A stretch of DNA of 64,000 nucleotides from Pseudacidovorax intermedius. GTDB lineage: Bacteria > Pseudomonadota > Gammaproteobacteria > Burkholderiales > Burkholderiaceae_C. Shown in pieces: positions 30,511 to 40,563 of the stretch (the first letter of the stretch is position 1; each line of letters begins with the position of its first letter). A model generated the notes under the pieces. It made no database searches. It had not been told where the DNA came from and worked only from the letters and a program-made list of their open reading frames with translations. The DNA is taken from NCBI RefSeq assembly GCF_003350475.1, contig NZ_QQAV01000012.1, positions 62,001 to 126,000 on the forward strand. The letters are read 5' to 3'. A program made the position numbers and the translations under genes.

Positions 30511-31626
30511 TCAGCGCTGGGCGATGCGCGCGCCGGTGAACAGGTCCTTGAACTCGCGCGGCTGCGAACGCCAGTACTGCCGCGGCGCGTTCACCTGGGC
30601 ACCGAGTTCGGCGGCGGCATGCCAGGGCCAGCGCGGGTCGTACAGCATGGCGCGCGCCAGCGCCACCGCATCCGCTTGGCCTTCAGAGATGGCCGCCTCG
30701 GCCTGGCGAGGCTCGGTGATCAGGCCCACGCCCAGGGTCGGCAAGCCGACGCGCGCCTTGACCTCGCGGGCAAAGCCGAGCTGGTAGCCGGGGCCCACCG
30801 GAATCTTCTGCCGGGGCGACACGCCACCACTGGAGACGTGGATCGCGCTGCAGCCGCGCGCCTTGAGCGTCTCGGCGAAGGCCACCGTGCTGGGCAGATC
30901 CCATCCGCCGTCGACCCAGTCGGTGGCCGAGACGCGCACCCACACCGGCATCTCGGCCGGCACAGCCGCGCGCACGGACTCGAACACTTCCAGCGGGAAG
31001 CGCATGCGGTTCTCCAGGCTGCCGCCGTAGGCGTCGCTGCGCGCATTGGCCAACGGAGACAGGAACTGGTGCAGCAGATAGCCATGGGCCGCATGCAGCT
31101 CGATGCCCTGCAGGCCCACGCGCACGGCGCGCCGTGCAGCGGCCACGAAATCGTCGCGGACCTTGGCCAGGCCCGCTTCGTCGAGCGCCGCGGGCGGCAC
31201 CTCGCCCTCGCTGTGCGGCAATGTGCTGGGCGCCACCGCCAGCCAGCCGCCGGGCTCGTCGGGCCGCAGCTGGCTGCCGCCGTCCCAGGGCGCGCGGCTG
31301 GAGGCCTTGCGCCCGGCATGGGCCAGTTGCACGGCGATCGGCATGTCGGAGTGCCCACGTACCGTGCGGAGCATGTCGGCCATCGCCGCTTCGGTCGCCT
31401 CGTCATAGAGGCCCAGATCGGCCGGGCTGATGCGGCCTTCGGGGGAGACGGCGGTCGCCTCCAGGATCAGCATTCCGGCGCCGGACAGGGCCAGGTGCCC
31501 GTAGTGGATGCGGTGCCAGTCGGCCGCCCGCCCGTCCTCGGCGGAGTACTGGCACATGGGCGCGATGACGATGCGGTTGGGCAGCGTCAGTGCGCCCAGG
31601 CGCAGGGGTTCGAACAGGGGACTCAT
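30511..31626 (-). CDS. NADH:flavin oxidoreductase, YqjM-like old yellow enzyme
   Basis: This FMN-dependent TIM-barrel ene-reductase has 371 residues. It starts MSPLFEPLRLGALTLPNRIV and has APMCQYSAEDG with the cysteine that marks thermophilic-like/YqjM-type enzymes. HAGRKASSRAPWDGG follows, with the substrate His pair lying in GIELHAAHGYLLHQFLSPLA. The end, GQADAVALARAMLYDPRWPW then HAAAELG, is typical. These enzymes reduce activated C=C bonds such as in enones. It is convergent with the tartrate operon and separate from the gluconate operon by about 100 bases, so no pathway is implied. Confidence 0.92.
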   Translation of the reverse strand: MSPLFEPLRLGALTLPNRIVIAPMCQYSAEDGRAADWHRIHYGHLALSGAGMLILEATAVSPEGRISPADLGLYDEATEAAMADMLRTVRGHSDMPIAVQLAHAGRKASSRAPWDGGSQLRPDEPGGWLAVAPSTLPHSEGEVPPAALDEAGLAKVRDDFVAAARRAVRVGLQGIELHAAHGYLLHQFLSPLANARSDAYGGSLENRMRFPLEVFESVRAAVPAEMPVWVRVSATDWVDGGWDLPSTVAFAETLKARGCSAIHVSSGGVSPRQKIPVGPGYQLGFAREVKARVGLPTLGVGLITEPRQAEAAISEGQADAVALARAMLYDPRWPWHAAAELGAQVNAPRQYWRSQPREFKDLFTGARIAQR

Positions 31627-31725
31627 CCGGAAGGCTCCTCGGTGCGCAACGAAAGGACGGAAGCCTAGCGGAGCGCTCCAGCGGCTGCCGCCGTGGGGCC
31701 AATGGCGGCCCTACGCACGGCGTAC

Positions 31726-32463
31726 TCAGCAGCCCAGCAGGTCCGCCAGATGCCCGATGTCGCGCGTGTGCAGGTCGTTGTCCGGCTGGGGCGAGACGTC
31801 CTTGGGACGCGACGGGCCGAACTCCGCGGGGCGCTCGATGTACGCGGTGGCCAGACCGCAGTGGCGCGCGGCCGCCAGGTCGTTGTGGTGGGCCGCGGCC
31901 AGCATCACGCGGTTGGGCGGCAGGTCGAACACGCCGGCCACGCCCAGGTAGGTGCGCGGATCGGGCTTGTAGGCCTTGAAGACTTCGGCCGAGAGCACGC
32001 AGTCCCAGGGCAGGCCCGCACGCTTGGCCATGTTGGTGAGCAGGCCGATGTTGCCGTTGGACAGCGGGCAGATGGTGTAGCGACGCTTGAGCCGCGTGAG
32101 CCCCGCCACCGCATCGGGCCAGGCCGGCAGCCGGTGCCAGGCGCGGTTGAGTTCGCGCTTGGCCGCGCGGTCCAGCCGCTCGGAGCCGATGGAGAAGTCG
32201 GCCAGCACGGTCTCCAGGATGCTCAGGTGCAGCTCGTCGAGCAGGGTGAAGCCGCCCTCGCCTTCTGCCAGGCGTTCCATCACGGCCTTCATCGCCGGCT
32301 GATAGCCGGCGCGCCAGGCGAGGGCGAAGGCGCTGCCGTCGGTGCCGGGCAGCAGCCGCTCGACCTCGGCGGCGATGCCGCTGTGCCAGTCCACGACGGT
32401 ACCGAAGACGTCGAAGGCGATGACCTCGATGGAGGCGGGATCGAAAACGTTGGATGCAGTCAT
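31726..32463 (-). CDS. HAD-superfamily hydrolase, haloacid dehalogenase type II-like
   Basis: The 245-residue HAD hydrolase has the nucleophile motif AFDVFGTVVDWHSG (D18), a cap domain, PLSNGNIGLL (motif II Ser), KPDPRTYLGVAG (motif III Lys), and a final AAAHHNDLAAARHCGLATAY in place of the usual acidic motif IV. The sequence resembles type II (S)-2-haloacid dehalogenases, but phosphatases of similar build exist. The start MTASNVFDPASIEVIAFDVF was chosen by homology. It follows eda by 40 bases on the same strand, so it may ride on the gluconate operon without a clear metabolic link. Confidence 0.8.
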   Translation of the reverse strand: MTASNVFDPASIEVIAFDVFGTVVDWHSGIAAEVERLLPGTDGSAFALAWRAGYQPAMKAVMERLAEGEGGFTLLDELHLSILETVLADFSIGSERLDRAAKRELNRAWHRLPAWPDAVAGLTRLKRRYTICPLSNGNIGLLTNMAKRAGLPWDCVLSAEVFKAYKPDPRTYLGVAGVFDLPPNRVMLAAAHHNDLAAARHCGLATAYIERPAEFGPSRPKDVSPQPDNDLHTRDIGHLADLLGC

Positions 32464-32503
32464 GACCAGCGACTCTAGCGCCCCGTGGCGCCAGCGTCCT
32501 GCA

Positions 32504-33139
32504 TCAGCGGGACAGGGCCTTGGCCTCGCGGGCCAGGGTCTCGATGCGGGCCCAGTCCTTCTTGGCGATGGAATCGGCCGGCACGATCCACGAACCGCCG
32601 ACGCAGGCCACGTTGGCCAGCGACAGGAACTCCGCCGCGTTGCCGGCATGGATGCCGCCGGTCGGGCAGAACTTGACGTCGCCGAAGGGTCCCTGCCAGG
32701 CCTTGAGCATGGGAGCGCCGCCCGCCTGCAGCGCCGGGAAGAACTTGAGCTGCTGGTAGCCATCCTCCTGCGCCATCATGATCTCGCTGCCGGTGGCCAC
32801 GCCCGGCAGCAGCGGCATGCCGAGATCGTGGCAGGCCTTGCCCACGGCGCGGGTGTAGCCCGGGCTGACGCCGAATCGGGCACCGGCCAGCGCGGCGGCC
32901 TGCGCGTCGGCGGCGCTGCGGATGGTGCCGGCGCCGGCCACGGCCTCGGGCACTTCCTTGGCGATGCGCTCGATGCACTCCAGCGCCACCGGCGTGCGCA
33001 GCGTCACCTCCAGCATGCGGATGCCGCCGGCCGCGAGCGCGCGCGCCAGGGGCACGGCGTCCTGCGGGTCCTGCAGCACGATGACGGGAATGACGGGTGC
33101 GTCGTGCATCACGTCGAGGGCGGTGAGGGTCTGGTTCAT
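32504..33139 (-). CDS. eda: KDPG/KHG aldolase
   Basis: The enzyme splits 2-keto-3-deoxy-6-phosphogluconate to pyruvate and glyceraldehyde-3-phosphate, the second Entner-Doudoroff step. The 211-residue barrel shows IPVIVLQDPQDAVPLARAL, the Glu/Arg pair in MLEVTLRTPVALE, AGAGTIRSAADA and the Schiff-base lysine in GYQQLKFFPA, and closes with CPTGGIHAGNAAEFLSLANV. The start MNQTLTALDV was chosen over MPRPTA by homology. It follows edd by 58 bases in the gluconate operon. Confidence 0.95.
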   Translation of the reverse strand: MNQTLTALDVMHDAPVIPVIVLQDPQDAVPLARALAAGGIRMLEVTLRTPVALECIERIAKEVPEAVAGAGTIRSAADAQAAALAGARFGVSPGYTRAVGKACHDLGMPLLPGVATGSEIMMAQEDGYQQLKFFPALQAGGAPMLKAWQGPFGDVKFCPTGGIHAGNAAEFLSLANVACVGGSWIVPADSIAKKDWARIETLAREAKALSR

Positions 33140-33197
33140 GGCAGTGGGCCTTGGCAAGGCGTAAAGAAGGGTCGCAAACAGAGAGCCGGTGCCGGGC

Positions 33198-35033
<1,836 letters not shown>

Positions 35034-35145
35034 GGCGGGCGCGTGGGGCTGGGGAAACTACGGAGTCAATCGTACGTCGCAACCGACCCGGCACGCGCGT
35101 CGGATTGCAACGCCCGCCCCGCGCGCCGGGCCGATGCGGCGAGCC

Positions 35146-36156
35146 TTACTTGCCGCCGCGGGCCTTGGCGACCGCCGCGTTGACCGAATCCCAGGTTTCC
35201 TGGCCCACCGACTTGGCGATGCCGGCGTGCACCGACGTGAGCTTCTCGCGCATGCGGTTGGCCTCGGCGGCGGGCAGCTCGTTGACCTGCATGCCCTTGG
35301 TCTTGAGCTCGGCCAGGGCCTGGGCAGCCTCTTCGCGCGTGTCCTTGCGCTCGAAGTCGCGGCTCTTGACGGCGGCGTCCTGCAGCACCTTCTTCTCGGC
35401 CGGGCTGAGGGTGTCCCACCACTTCTTGCTCACCGTGACGATCCAGGGGCTGTAGACGTGGTTGGTGACTGTCAGGTACTTCTGCACTTCATAGAACTTG
35501 CTCGAGAGCACCGTGTTGTACGGGTTCTCCTGGCCGTCGACGGCGCGCGTCTCCAGCGCGGTGAACAGCTCCGAGAAGGGCAGCGGCACCGCGTTGGCGC
35601 CCAGCGTCTTGAAGCTGTCGAGGAACACGTTGTTCTGCATCACGCGCAGCTTGACGTCGTTCAGGTCCTCCAGCTTGGTGACCGGCCGCTTGCTGTTGGT
35701 GAGGTTGCGGAAGCCGTTCTCCCAGTACACCAGGCCGACCATGCCCTTGGGCTCCAGCTTGGCCTTGACGGCCTCGCCGGTGGGGCCGTCGAGCACCGTG
35801 TCGGCCTCCTTGGCGGTGGAGAACAGGAAGGGCGTGTCCCACACGGCCATCTCGGGCACCAGGCCGACCAGGGTGGCGGTGGAGCCGACCATCATCTCCT
35901 GCGCACCGCCGATCAGGGCCTGCTGCATCTGGGTGTCTGAACCGAGCGAGGCATTGCCGATGCCGCGGATCTTCATCTTGCCGCCGGTGGCCTTCTCGAC
36001 CTCCTGGGCGAAGAAGCGCACGGCGCGGCCCTGGTTGGAGTTGTCGACCAGTCCGTAGCCGAAGCGCACGATGCGCGGCTTGAAGTCCTGGGCGTGGGCG
36101 GCACCGGTGGCCACGAGCGCGGCGACGAGGCCGGCGAGAGCGAAACGCATGCGCAT
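35146..36156 (-). CDS. dctP: TRAP transporter substrate-binding protein, probably gluconate
   Basis: The 336-residue periplasmic DctP-type receptor has a signal peptide (RFALAGLVAALVATGAAHAQ). The mature chain contains QGRAVRFFAQEVEKATGGKM, IGNASLGSDTQMQQALIGGA, and DVKLRVMQNNVF with the conserved arginine that pairs with a substrate carboxylate. FTALETRAVDGQENPYNTVL is the usual DctP hinge region. Its genes sit between dctM and edd in an operon with gntK, so gluconate or a close sugar acid is the likely ligand. An ATG six bases downstream is an equally good start. Confidence 0.93.
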   Translation of the reverse strand: MRMRFALAGLVAALVATGAAHAQDFKPRIVRFGYGLVDNSNQGRAVRFFAQEVEKATGGKMKIRGIGNASLGSDTQMQQALIGGAQEMMVGSTATLVGLVPEMAVWDTPFLFSTAKEADTVLDGPTGEAVKAKLEPKGMVGLVYWENGFRNLTNSKRPVTKLEDLNDVKLRVMQNNVFLDSFKTLGANAVPLPFSELFTALETRAVDGQENPYNTVLSSKFYEVQKYLTVTNHVYSPWIVTVSKKWWDTLSPAEKKVLQDAAVKSRDFERKDTREEAAQALAELKTKGMQVNELPAAEANRMREKLTSVHAGIAKSVGQETWDSVNAAVAKARGGK

Positions 36157-36218
36157 GGTTGTCTTCCTTTGGATTGGGATGAGGGAACGAAGAGCGGGTG
36201 AGCGGTGGGCGGCGCGGA

Positions 36219-37499
36219 TCAGTGCATCCACGCCAGCGGCGCCGTGATGAGCTTCGGAAAGATCACCATCAGCACCAGCAGCAGCACGTACATCAGCAGG
36301 AAGGGCGTGGTGCCGCGGATGACGGTCTCCATCCGCAGCCGGCCCACGCCGGCGACCACGTTCTGCACCGTGCCCACGGGCGGGGTGATCAGGCCGATGC
36401 AGCCCACGTAGATGAACATGAAGCCGAAGTACACCGGGTCGATGCCGGCCTTGACGGCCAGCGGCGCGCACACCGGGCCGAAGATCAGGATGGTGGGCGT
36501 CAGGTCCATCGCGGTGCCCACGGCCAGCAGGAAGACCATCATCAGCGCCATGAAGACCACCGGGTTGCCCATGACGCCGGCGAAGCTGTCGGCCAGCAGG
36601 TTGGGCAGATCGGCCAGCGTGATCATGTAGGCCGTGACGGTGGCCGCGCCGCACAGGAACATGACCACGGCGGTGGTCTTGCCGGCGGCCAGGAACACGT
36701 CGTACAGGCGCGCCAGCGTCAGCTCGCGGTAGATGAAGGTCGACACCAGCAGCGCATAGACCGCCGCCACGACGGCCGCCTCGGTGGGCGTGAAGATGCC
36801 GCCCTTGAGGCCGCCGAGGATGATGACCGGCATCATCATGGCCCAGAAGCTGTGGCCCAGCGCCTTCACGCGTTGGCCCCATGGCACGCGCGGCAGTGCC
36901 GCCAGCTGGTGCTTGCGCGCGATGAAGGCCCAGGCCGCGATCAGGAAGATGCCCATCAGCAGGCCCGGCACCACGCCCGACAGGAAGAGCTTGCTGATCG
37001 AGGTGTTGGTCGTCACCCCGTAGATCACGAAGGGCATCGACGGCGGGATGATGGGCGCGATGATGCCGCCCGAGGCCAGCAGGCCCGCGCTGTAGCTGGA
37101 CGGGTACTGCTGCTCGCGCATCATGGGCAGCAGGATGGTGGCCAGCGCCGCCGTGTCGGCGATGGCCGAGCCGCTCATCGAGGCCAGCAGCACCGCCGCG
37201 CCGATGGCGACGAAGCCCAGGCCGCCGCGGATATGGCCCACGAAGGCGCGGGCCAGGTCGATGATGCGGCGCGACAGGCCGCCCGCATTCATCAGCTCGC
37301 CCGCCAGGATGAAGAAGGGCACGGCCAGCAGCGGGAAGTTGTCGAAGCCCGCCTGCAGGTTCTGCGCCAGCAGCTGTGAGTCGAAGAAGTCCAGGTGCCA
37401 CATCAGCGCCACGCCGGTGAGCACCAGCGCCTGCGCAATGGGCATGCCGATGGCCATGCCGCCGATGAGCACGGCCAGGAAGATGAAGGTGACGATCAT
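36219..37499 (-). CDS. dctM: TRAP transporter large membrane subunit DctM
   Basis: This 426-residue DctM protein has about twelve helices and catalyses Na+-driven import with DctQ and DctP. Family signatures are LAVPFFILAGELMNAGGLSR, MSGSAIADTAALATILLPMM, ASGGIIAPIIPPSMPFVIYG and GLITPPVGTVQNVVAGVGR. The start MIVTFIFLAVLIGGMAIGMP follows the dctQ stop by 28 bases; the longer frame upstream overlaps dctQ and is rejected. No frameshift or missing helix is visible, so the transporter looks functional. Confidence 0.95.
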   Translation of the reverse strand: MIVTFIFLAVLIGGMAIGMPIAQALVLTGVALMWHLDFFDSQLLAQNLQAGFDNFPLLAVPFFILAGELMNAGGLSRRIIDLARAFVGHIRGGLGFVAIGAAVLLASMSGSAIADTAALATILLPMMREQQYPSSYSAGLLASGGIIAPIIPPSMPFVIYGVTTNTSISKLFLSGVVPGLLMGIFLIAAWAFIARKHQLAALPRVPWGQRVKALGHSFWAMMMPVIILGGLKGGIFTPTEAAVVAAVYALLVSTFIYRELTLARLYDVFLAAGKTTAVVMFLCGAATVTAYMITLADLPNLLADSFAGVMGNPVVFMALMMVFLLAVGTAMDLTPTILIFGPVCAPLAVKAGIDPVYFGFMFIYVGCIGLITPPVGTVQNVVAGVGRLRMETVIRGTTPFLLMYVLLLVLMVIFPKLITAPLAWMH

Positions 37500-37527
37500 G
37501 TTCTGCTCGGGAGGTGGGGCCGGGGCG

Positions 37528-38055
37528 TCATTCGAGGATGGCTTCGTCGTCGGCGCCTTCCAGCGGCCTGCCGCGGCGCAGTTCGACGGCCAAGGCCACC
37601 AGCAGCCCCAGGCCGAGCACCAGCGTGGCCGCCGCACCCAGCGCGAGCGGATAGCCCAGCACGGTGCTGTAGCTGTTCATGCCCGCCTTGACCTGCCCCC
37701 AGGAGCCGATCACCAGCAGCACCAGGCACAGCCCGATCAGCAGGCGGCTGCCCCAGAACAGCAGCCGCGCCGGCGTGCCCGAGAGCCGCGACGTGAGCAT
37801 GTCGAAGCCCAGGTGCTTGGCCTCGAAGGCCGACACGATGGCACCGACGGCCACCAGCCACACGAAGAGCAGGCGCGAGATCTCCTCGTACGACACGATG
37901 CTGGTCGAGAAGACGTAGCGCAGCACCACGTTGACGAACACCGCCACGACCATGCCGGCCAGGGCCAGCACCATGAAGTGCTCGGCCAGGCGTTTGAGCA
38001 GGGGCGCGCGGAAGGGGCGCGAAGGCGTGGGGGAAGAAGAGGAAGAGGTCGTCAT
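37528..38055 (-). CDS. dctQ: TRAP transporter small membrane subunit DctQ
   Basis: DctQ has four membrane helices and pairs with DctM. In this 175-residue protein the helices run from FMVLALAGMVVAVFVNVVLR through EEISRLLFVWLVAVGAIVSA, ARLLFWGSRLLIGLCLVLLV and LALGAAATLVLGLGLLVALA. The central EEISRLLFVWLV with AFEAKHLGFDML is a DctQ hallmark. An unusual Ser-rich N-terminus (TTSSSSSPTPSRP) precedes helix 1. Its start overlaps the gntK stop (ATGA), which ties transport to gluconate phosphorylation. Confidence 0.92.
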   Translation of the reverse strand: MTTSSSSSPTPSRPFRAPLLKRLAEHFMVLALAGMVVAVFVNVVLRYVFSTSIVSYEEISRLLFVWLVAVGAIVSAFEAKHLGFDMLTSRLSGTPARLLFWGSRLLIGLCLVLLVIGSWGQVKAGMNSYSTVLGYPLALGAAATLVLGLGLLVALAVELRRGRPLEGADDEAILE

Positions 38056-38615
38056 GCGATGTCTCCAGCGTGTCGGTCGGCGGCCCGGGGCGCGGCGGGC
38101 CGGGCCCAGGCGGCGATCTCGGCGACCAGATCGGCCAGCGGCCGCGTGGCGTCGAGCGTGAGCACGCCGGCCTCACCCGTGGGCGACTCCAGCGTGGCGA
38201 ACTGGTTGGCCACCAGCGCGGGCGAGAAGAAATGGCCGGGCCGGGACTTCACCCGTTCCAGCGCCTGGTCGAAATCGAGCGACAGGAAGGCGAAGCCCAG
38301 GCGCGGATTGGCAGCGCGCAGCCGGTCGCGGTACTTGCGCCGCAGGGCCGAGCAGGTGAGCACCACACCGCCGGTGGCGGCCTCCGGCGTGAGCAGCGCG
38401 GCTAGGCGATCCAGCCAACCCGCGCGGTCGGCATCGTCCAGGGGAATGCCGGTGCTCATCTTGGCGATGCTCTCGGTCGCGTGGTACGCATCGCCCTCGC
38501 AAAGCGGCCAGCCCAGCGCGTCCGCGCAGCCCTGGCCCACGCTCGATTTGCCGCAGCCGGAGACGCCCATCACCACGATGGCGGACGGCCGGAACGATGA
38601 GATAGCGCTATCCAT
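38052..38615 (-). CDS. gntK: Gluconokinase
   Basis: The kinase phosphorylates gluconate to 6-phosphogluconate. The 187 residues contain Walker A GVSGCGKSS, the substrate region LCEGDAYHATESIAKMSTGI with PLDDADRAGWL, and SALRRKYRDRLR, all typical of GntK/IdnK. The reported start reads MDSAISSFRPSAIVVMG. Codons 2-5 of this frame are exactly the palindrome GATAGCGCTATC, also found upstream of gntR, so the operator appears to be written into the coding sequence. An internal GTG or the ATG just before Walker A is a less likely start. First gene of the gluconate operon. Confidence 0.93.
   Translation of the reverse strand: MDSAISSFRPSAIVVMGVSGCGKSSVGQGCADALGWPLCEGDAYHATESIAKMSTGIPLDDADRAGWLDRLAALLTPEAATGGVVLTCSALRRKYRDRLRAANPRLGFAFLSLDFDQALERVKSRPGHFFSPALVANQFATLESPTGEAGVLTLDATRPLADLVAEIAAWARPAAPRAADRHAGDIA
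38601..38612. promoter_or_regulatory. LacI/GntR operator copy 1 (inside gntK)
   Basis: GATAGCGCTATC is a perfect 12-bp palindrome with a central CG, the form recognised by LacI-family proteins. It encodes Asp-Ser-Ala-Ile at residues 2-5 of GntK and lies 151 bases from an identical copy. Confidence 0.75.
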
Positions 38616-38751
38616 TCGAATCCAAAAAAAGCTGCGCAGCATCAAACCACGCAGCCGACGAAAGAGAGAGAACAAACTCCCCCCCACATGAAGAGCCAGT
38701 CGATCAGCCCGGGGGAGTGCACCGCACAAACCCTGCTGGTCGAACCGACTG

Positions 38752-38763
38752 GATAGCGCTATC
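38752..38763. promoter_or_regulatory. LacI/GntR operator copy 2 (upstream of gntR)
   Basis: This second perfect GATAGCGCTATC lies 39 bases before the gntR start. Two identical sites 151 bases apart (about 14 helical turns) on either side of a divergent promoter region would suit a repression loop by a LacI-type tetramer; looping is inference. Confidence 0.75.
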
Positions 38764-38802
38764 TTATTGAACAATGATTTCTCGCCCGCCTAGGACAAAC
38801 CC

Positions 38803-39828
38803 TTGACCGACGCCATCCGCCGCTCCCGCCGCTCCAGCGGCCGCCTCACCCTCGAAGACGTCGCCCGCGCCGCCGGCGTGAGTCCGATCACCGTCTCCCG
38901 GGCGCTGCGGGGCGAGCGCAGCGTGGATCCGGTGCTGGTCGAGCGCGTGCGCGAGGCAGCCGCCCGCCTGGGCTACGTGCCCGACCCGGCCGCCCGCGCC
39001 CTGGCCTCGCAGCGCAGCACGCATGTGGCGGTGCTCATCCCCCTGCTCACCAACACCCTGTTCGTGGATCTGCTGGAGGCCGTGCAGCGCACGCTGCGCG
39101 CCCAGGGCTTCCAGACGCTGATCGGTGTGACCCACTACGACCCGCGCGAAGAAGAGCAACTGCTGCGCGAGCAGCTCATGCACCGGCCGGCCGGCCTGAT
39201 CGTCACCGGCTTCGAGCGCAGCGAGGAGACCCGCGCCCTGATCCAGGCCAGCCGTGTGCCCTGCGTGCATGTCATGGAGACCAGCCGTGCCCCGGGCGTG
39301 CACTGCGTGGGCTTCTCGCAGCAGGACGCCGGCCAGGCGCTGACGGAACACCTGCTGGCGCGCGGCGCACGCCGCATCGCGTACGCCGCCGCCCAGCTCG
39401 ACGCCCGCGTCATGCAGCGCGCCGAGGGCTACCGCCGCGCCCTGCAGGCCGCCGGCTGCTACGACCCGGCGCTGGAATTCCTGCGCCCCGAGCCCTCCTC
39501 CTTCGCCCTGGGCGCGCAGATGTTCGGCCGCATCGTGGCCGAGGCGAAACCCGACGCCATCTTCTTCTGCAATGACGACCTGGCCCAGGGCGCCCTGATG
39601 GCCGCGCCGCGGCTGGGCATCTCGGTGCCGCGCGACGTGGCCGTGGCCGGCTTCAACGACCTGCCCGGCAGCGATCAGTTGCTGCCCAGCCTGACCAGCG
39701 TGCGCACGCCCCGGCGCGAGATCGGCGAGGAGGCGGCGCACATGCTGCTGCAGTTGATGCGGGGGGAGGCGATCAGCACTAGTTGTGTTGAATTGGCTTG
39801 GTCAGTCGTAACGCGGGAGAGCAGCTGA
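38803..39828 (+). CDS. gntR: LacI-family gluconate regulator GntR
   Basis: The LacI-type helix-turn-helix lies at about 16-36 (LTLEDVARAAGVSPITVSRA) with hinge PDPAARALASQR, followed by a periplasmic-binding-like sensor domain ending PSLTSVRTPRREIGEEAAHM and VTRESS. The only workable start seems to be TTG (341 residues), which would keep repressor levels low. It is divergent from gntK-dctQMP-edd-eda with twin palindromes in between, so it probably represses that operon until gluconate or 6-phosphogluconate binds. The last 17 codons, from about 39777, switch to AT-rich codon use at the border of a genomic island, although the protein still ends like its family. Confidence 0.88.
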   Translation: MTDAIRRSRRSSGRLTLEDVARAAGVSPITVSRALRGERSVDPVLVERVREAAARLGYVPDPAARALASQRSTHVAVLIPLLTNTLFVDLLEAVQRTLRAQGFQTLIGVTHYDPREEEQLLREQLMHRPAGLIVTGFERSEETRALIQASRVPCVHVMETSRAPGVHCVGFSQQDAGQALTEHLLARGARRIAYAAAQLDARVMQRAEGYRRALQAAGCYDPALEFLRPEPSSFALGAQMFGRIVAEAKPDAIFFCNDDLAQGALMAAPRLGISVPRDVAVAGFNDLPGSDQLLPSLTSVRTPRREIGEEAAHMLLQLMRGEAISTSCVELAWSVVTRESS

Positions 39829-39860
39829 GATCTGCCCACTCTACAAAAATACAAGAGGAA

Positions 39861-40550
39861 TTAAGAGGACTGACTATTATGTATTTTGAATATTGAATCA
39901 GCCAGCCGAGATCCAGTGGATACTAGGCGAGAAAGGACGCGCAGTTGCTCAATATTCGCAATTTTATCAGTTGGATTTGGATAATTTATCGAATGATCAA
40001 TCTCTCCCCATGCCTCTTCAAAAAGCGTCCTAACTTGAACTTCGCAGCAAACGTGATTCTCATCATTGGCCGGCGAAATGAGATAATGAACGCTGGTGTA
40101 ATACGACGGCTTCAAATCAGTACGCAATTTGAACTGCTTAAAATACGTTACTGAATCGGGATCCCAGGTGTAAGCCACCGGTTTTTCAAGCAAAGCCCAG
40201 GTCTTATTTTTTATCTTTTTTTCAACAAATTTGTGTATTGCCTCAAACTGGCTTTGATGGAGATGAAGCACACGCAGACCAGCAAAATCAGTTATCTCTT
40301 GAAAGAGATTAGAGGCACCAATGACCCGCCCATCTTGCCTCTTGCGGTTAATTTTCTCCGCTAGATGCTCGTCATCTTTTAGACGACTCTTGGTCGAATG
40401 AATTACTGCAGGGGTACCTGAGTTTAGAGCGTGCTCAGAAGTAAAAGCAGCTTCGACAGACTTCAAAAATAGTTCATATATCCTCTTCTTCTTTCTGTAG
40501 TGTCCAACTAAATCCTCGACGGTATCTGGCGTTTCAGGTTGCGGCGGCAT
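39861..40550 (-). CDS. Free-standing RelA/SpoT-domain nucleotide pyrophosphokinase, putative toxin
   Basis: The 229-residue protein is a single RelA/SpoT synthetase domain with no HD hydrolase and no TGS/ACT parts. Key residues are present: R56 and K58 in KSRLKD with K66 (spacing as R241/K243/K251 of the streptococcal Rel), Mg ligand D88 in ITDFAGLRV, the GTP-stacking tyrosine in SYYTSVHY (149-156), E170 in EVQVRT, and WGEIDH (181-186). It should therefore transfer pyrophosphate to a nucleotide or to tRNA. Synthetases without a hydrolase are often toxic and need a partner. It is second in an AT-rich two-gene operon, 13 bases behind the ParA-like gene. A GGGGA ribosome site supports the start. 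A housekeeping small alarmone synthetase is the alternative. Confidence 0.85.
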   Translation of the reverse strand: MPPQPETPDTVEDLVGHYRKKKRIYELFLKSVEAAFTSEHALNSGTPAVIHSTKSRLKDDEHLAEKINRKRQDGRVIGASNLFQEITDFAGLRVLHLHQSQFEAIHKFVEKKIKNKTWALLEKPVAYTWDPDSVTYFKQFKLRTDLKPSYYTSVHYLISPANDENHVCCEVQVRTLFEEAWGEIDHSINYPNPTDKIANIEQLRVLSRLVSTGSRLADSIFKIHNSQSS

Positions 40551-40563
40551 CTATGGTCCCCAA

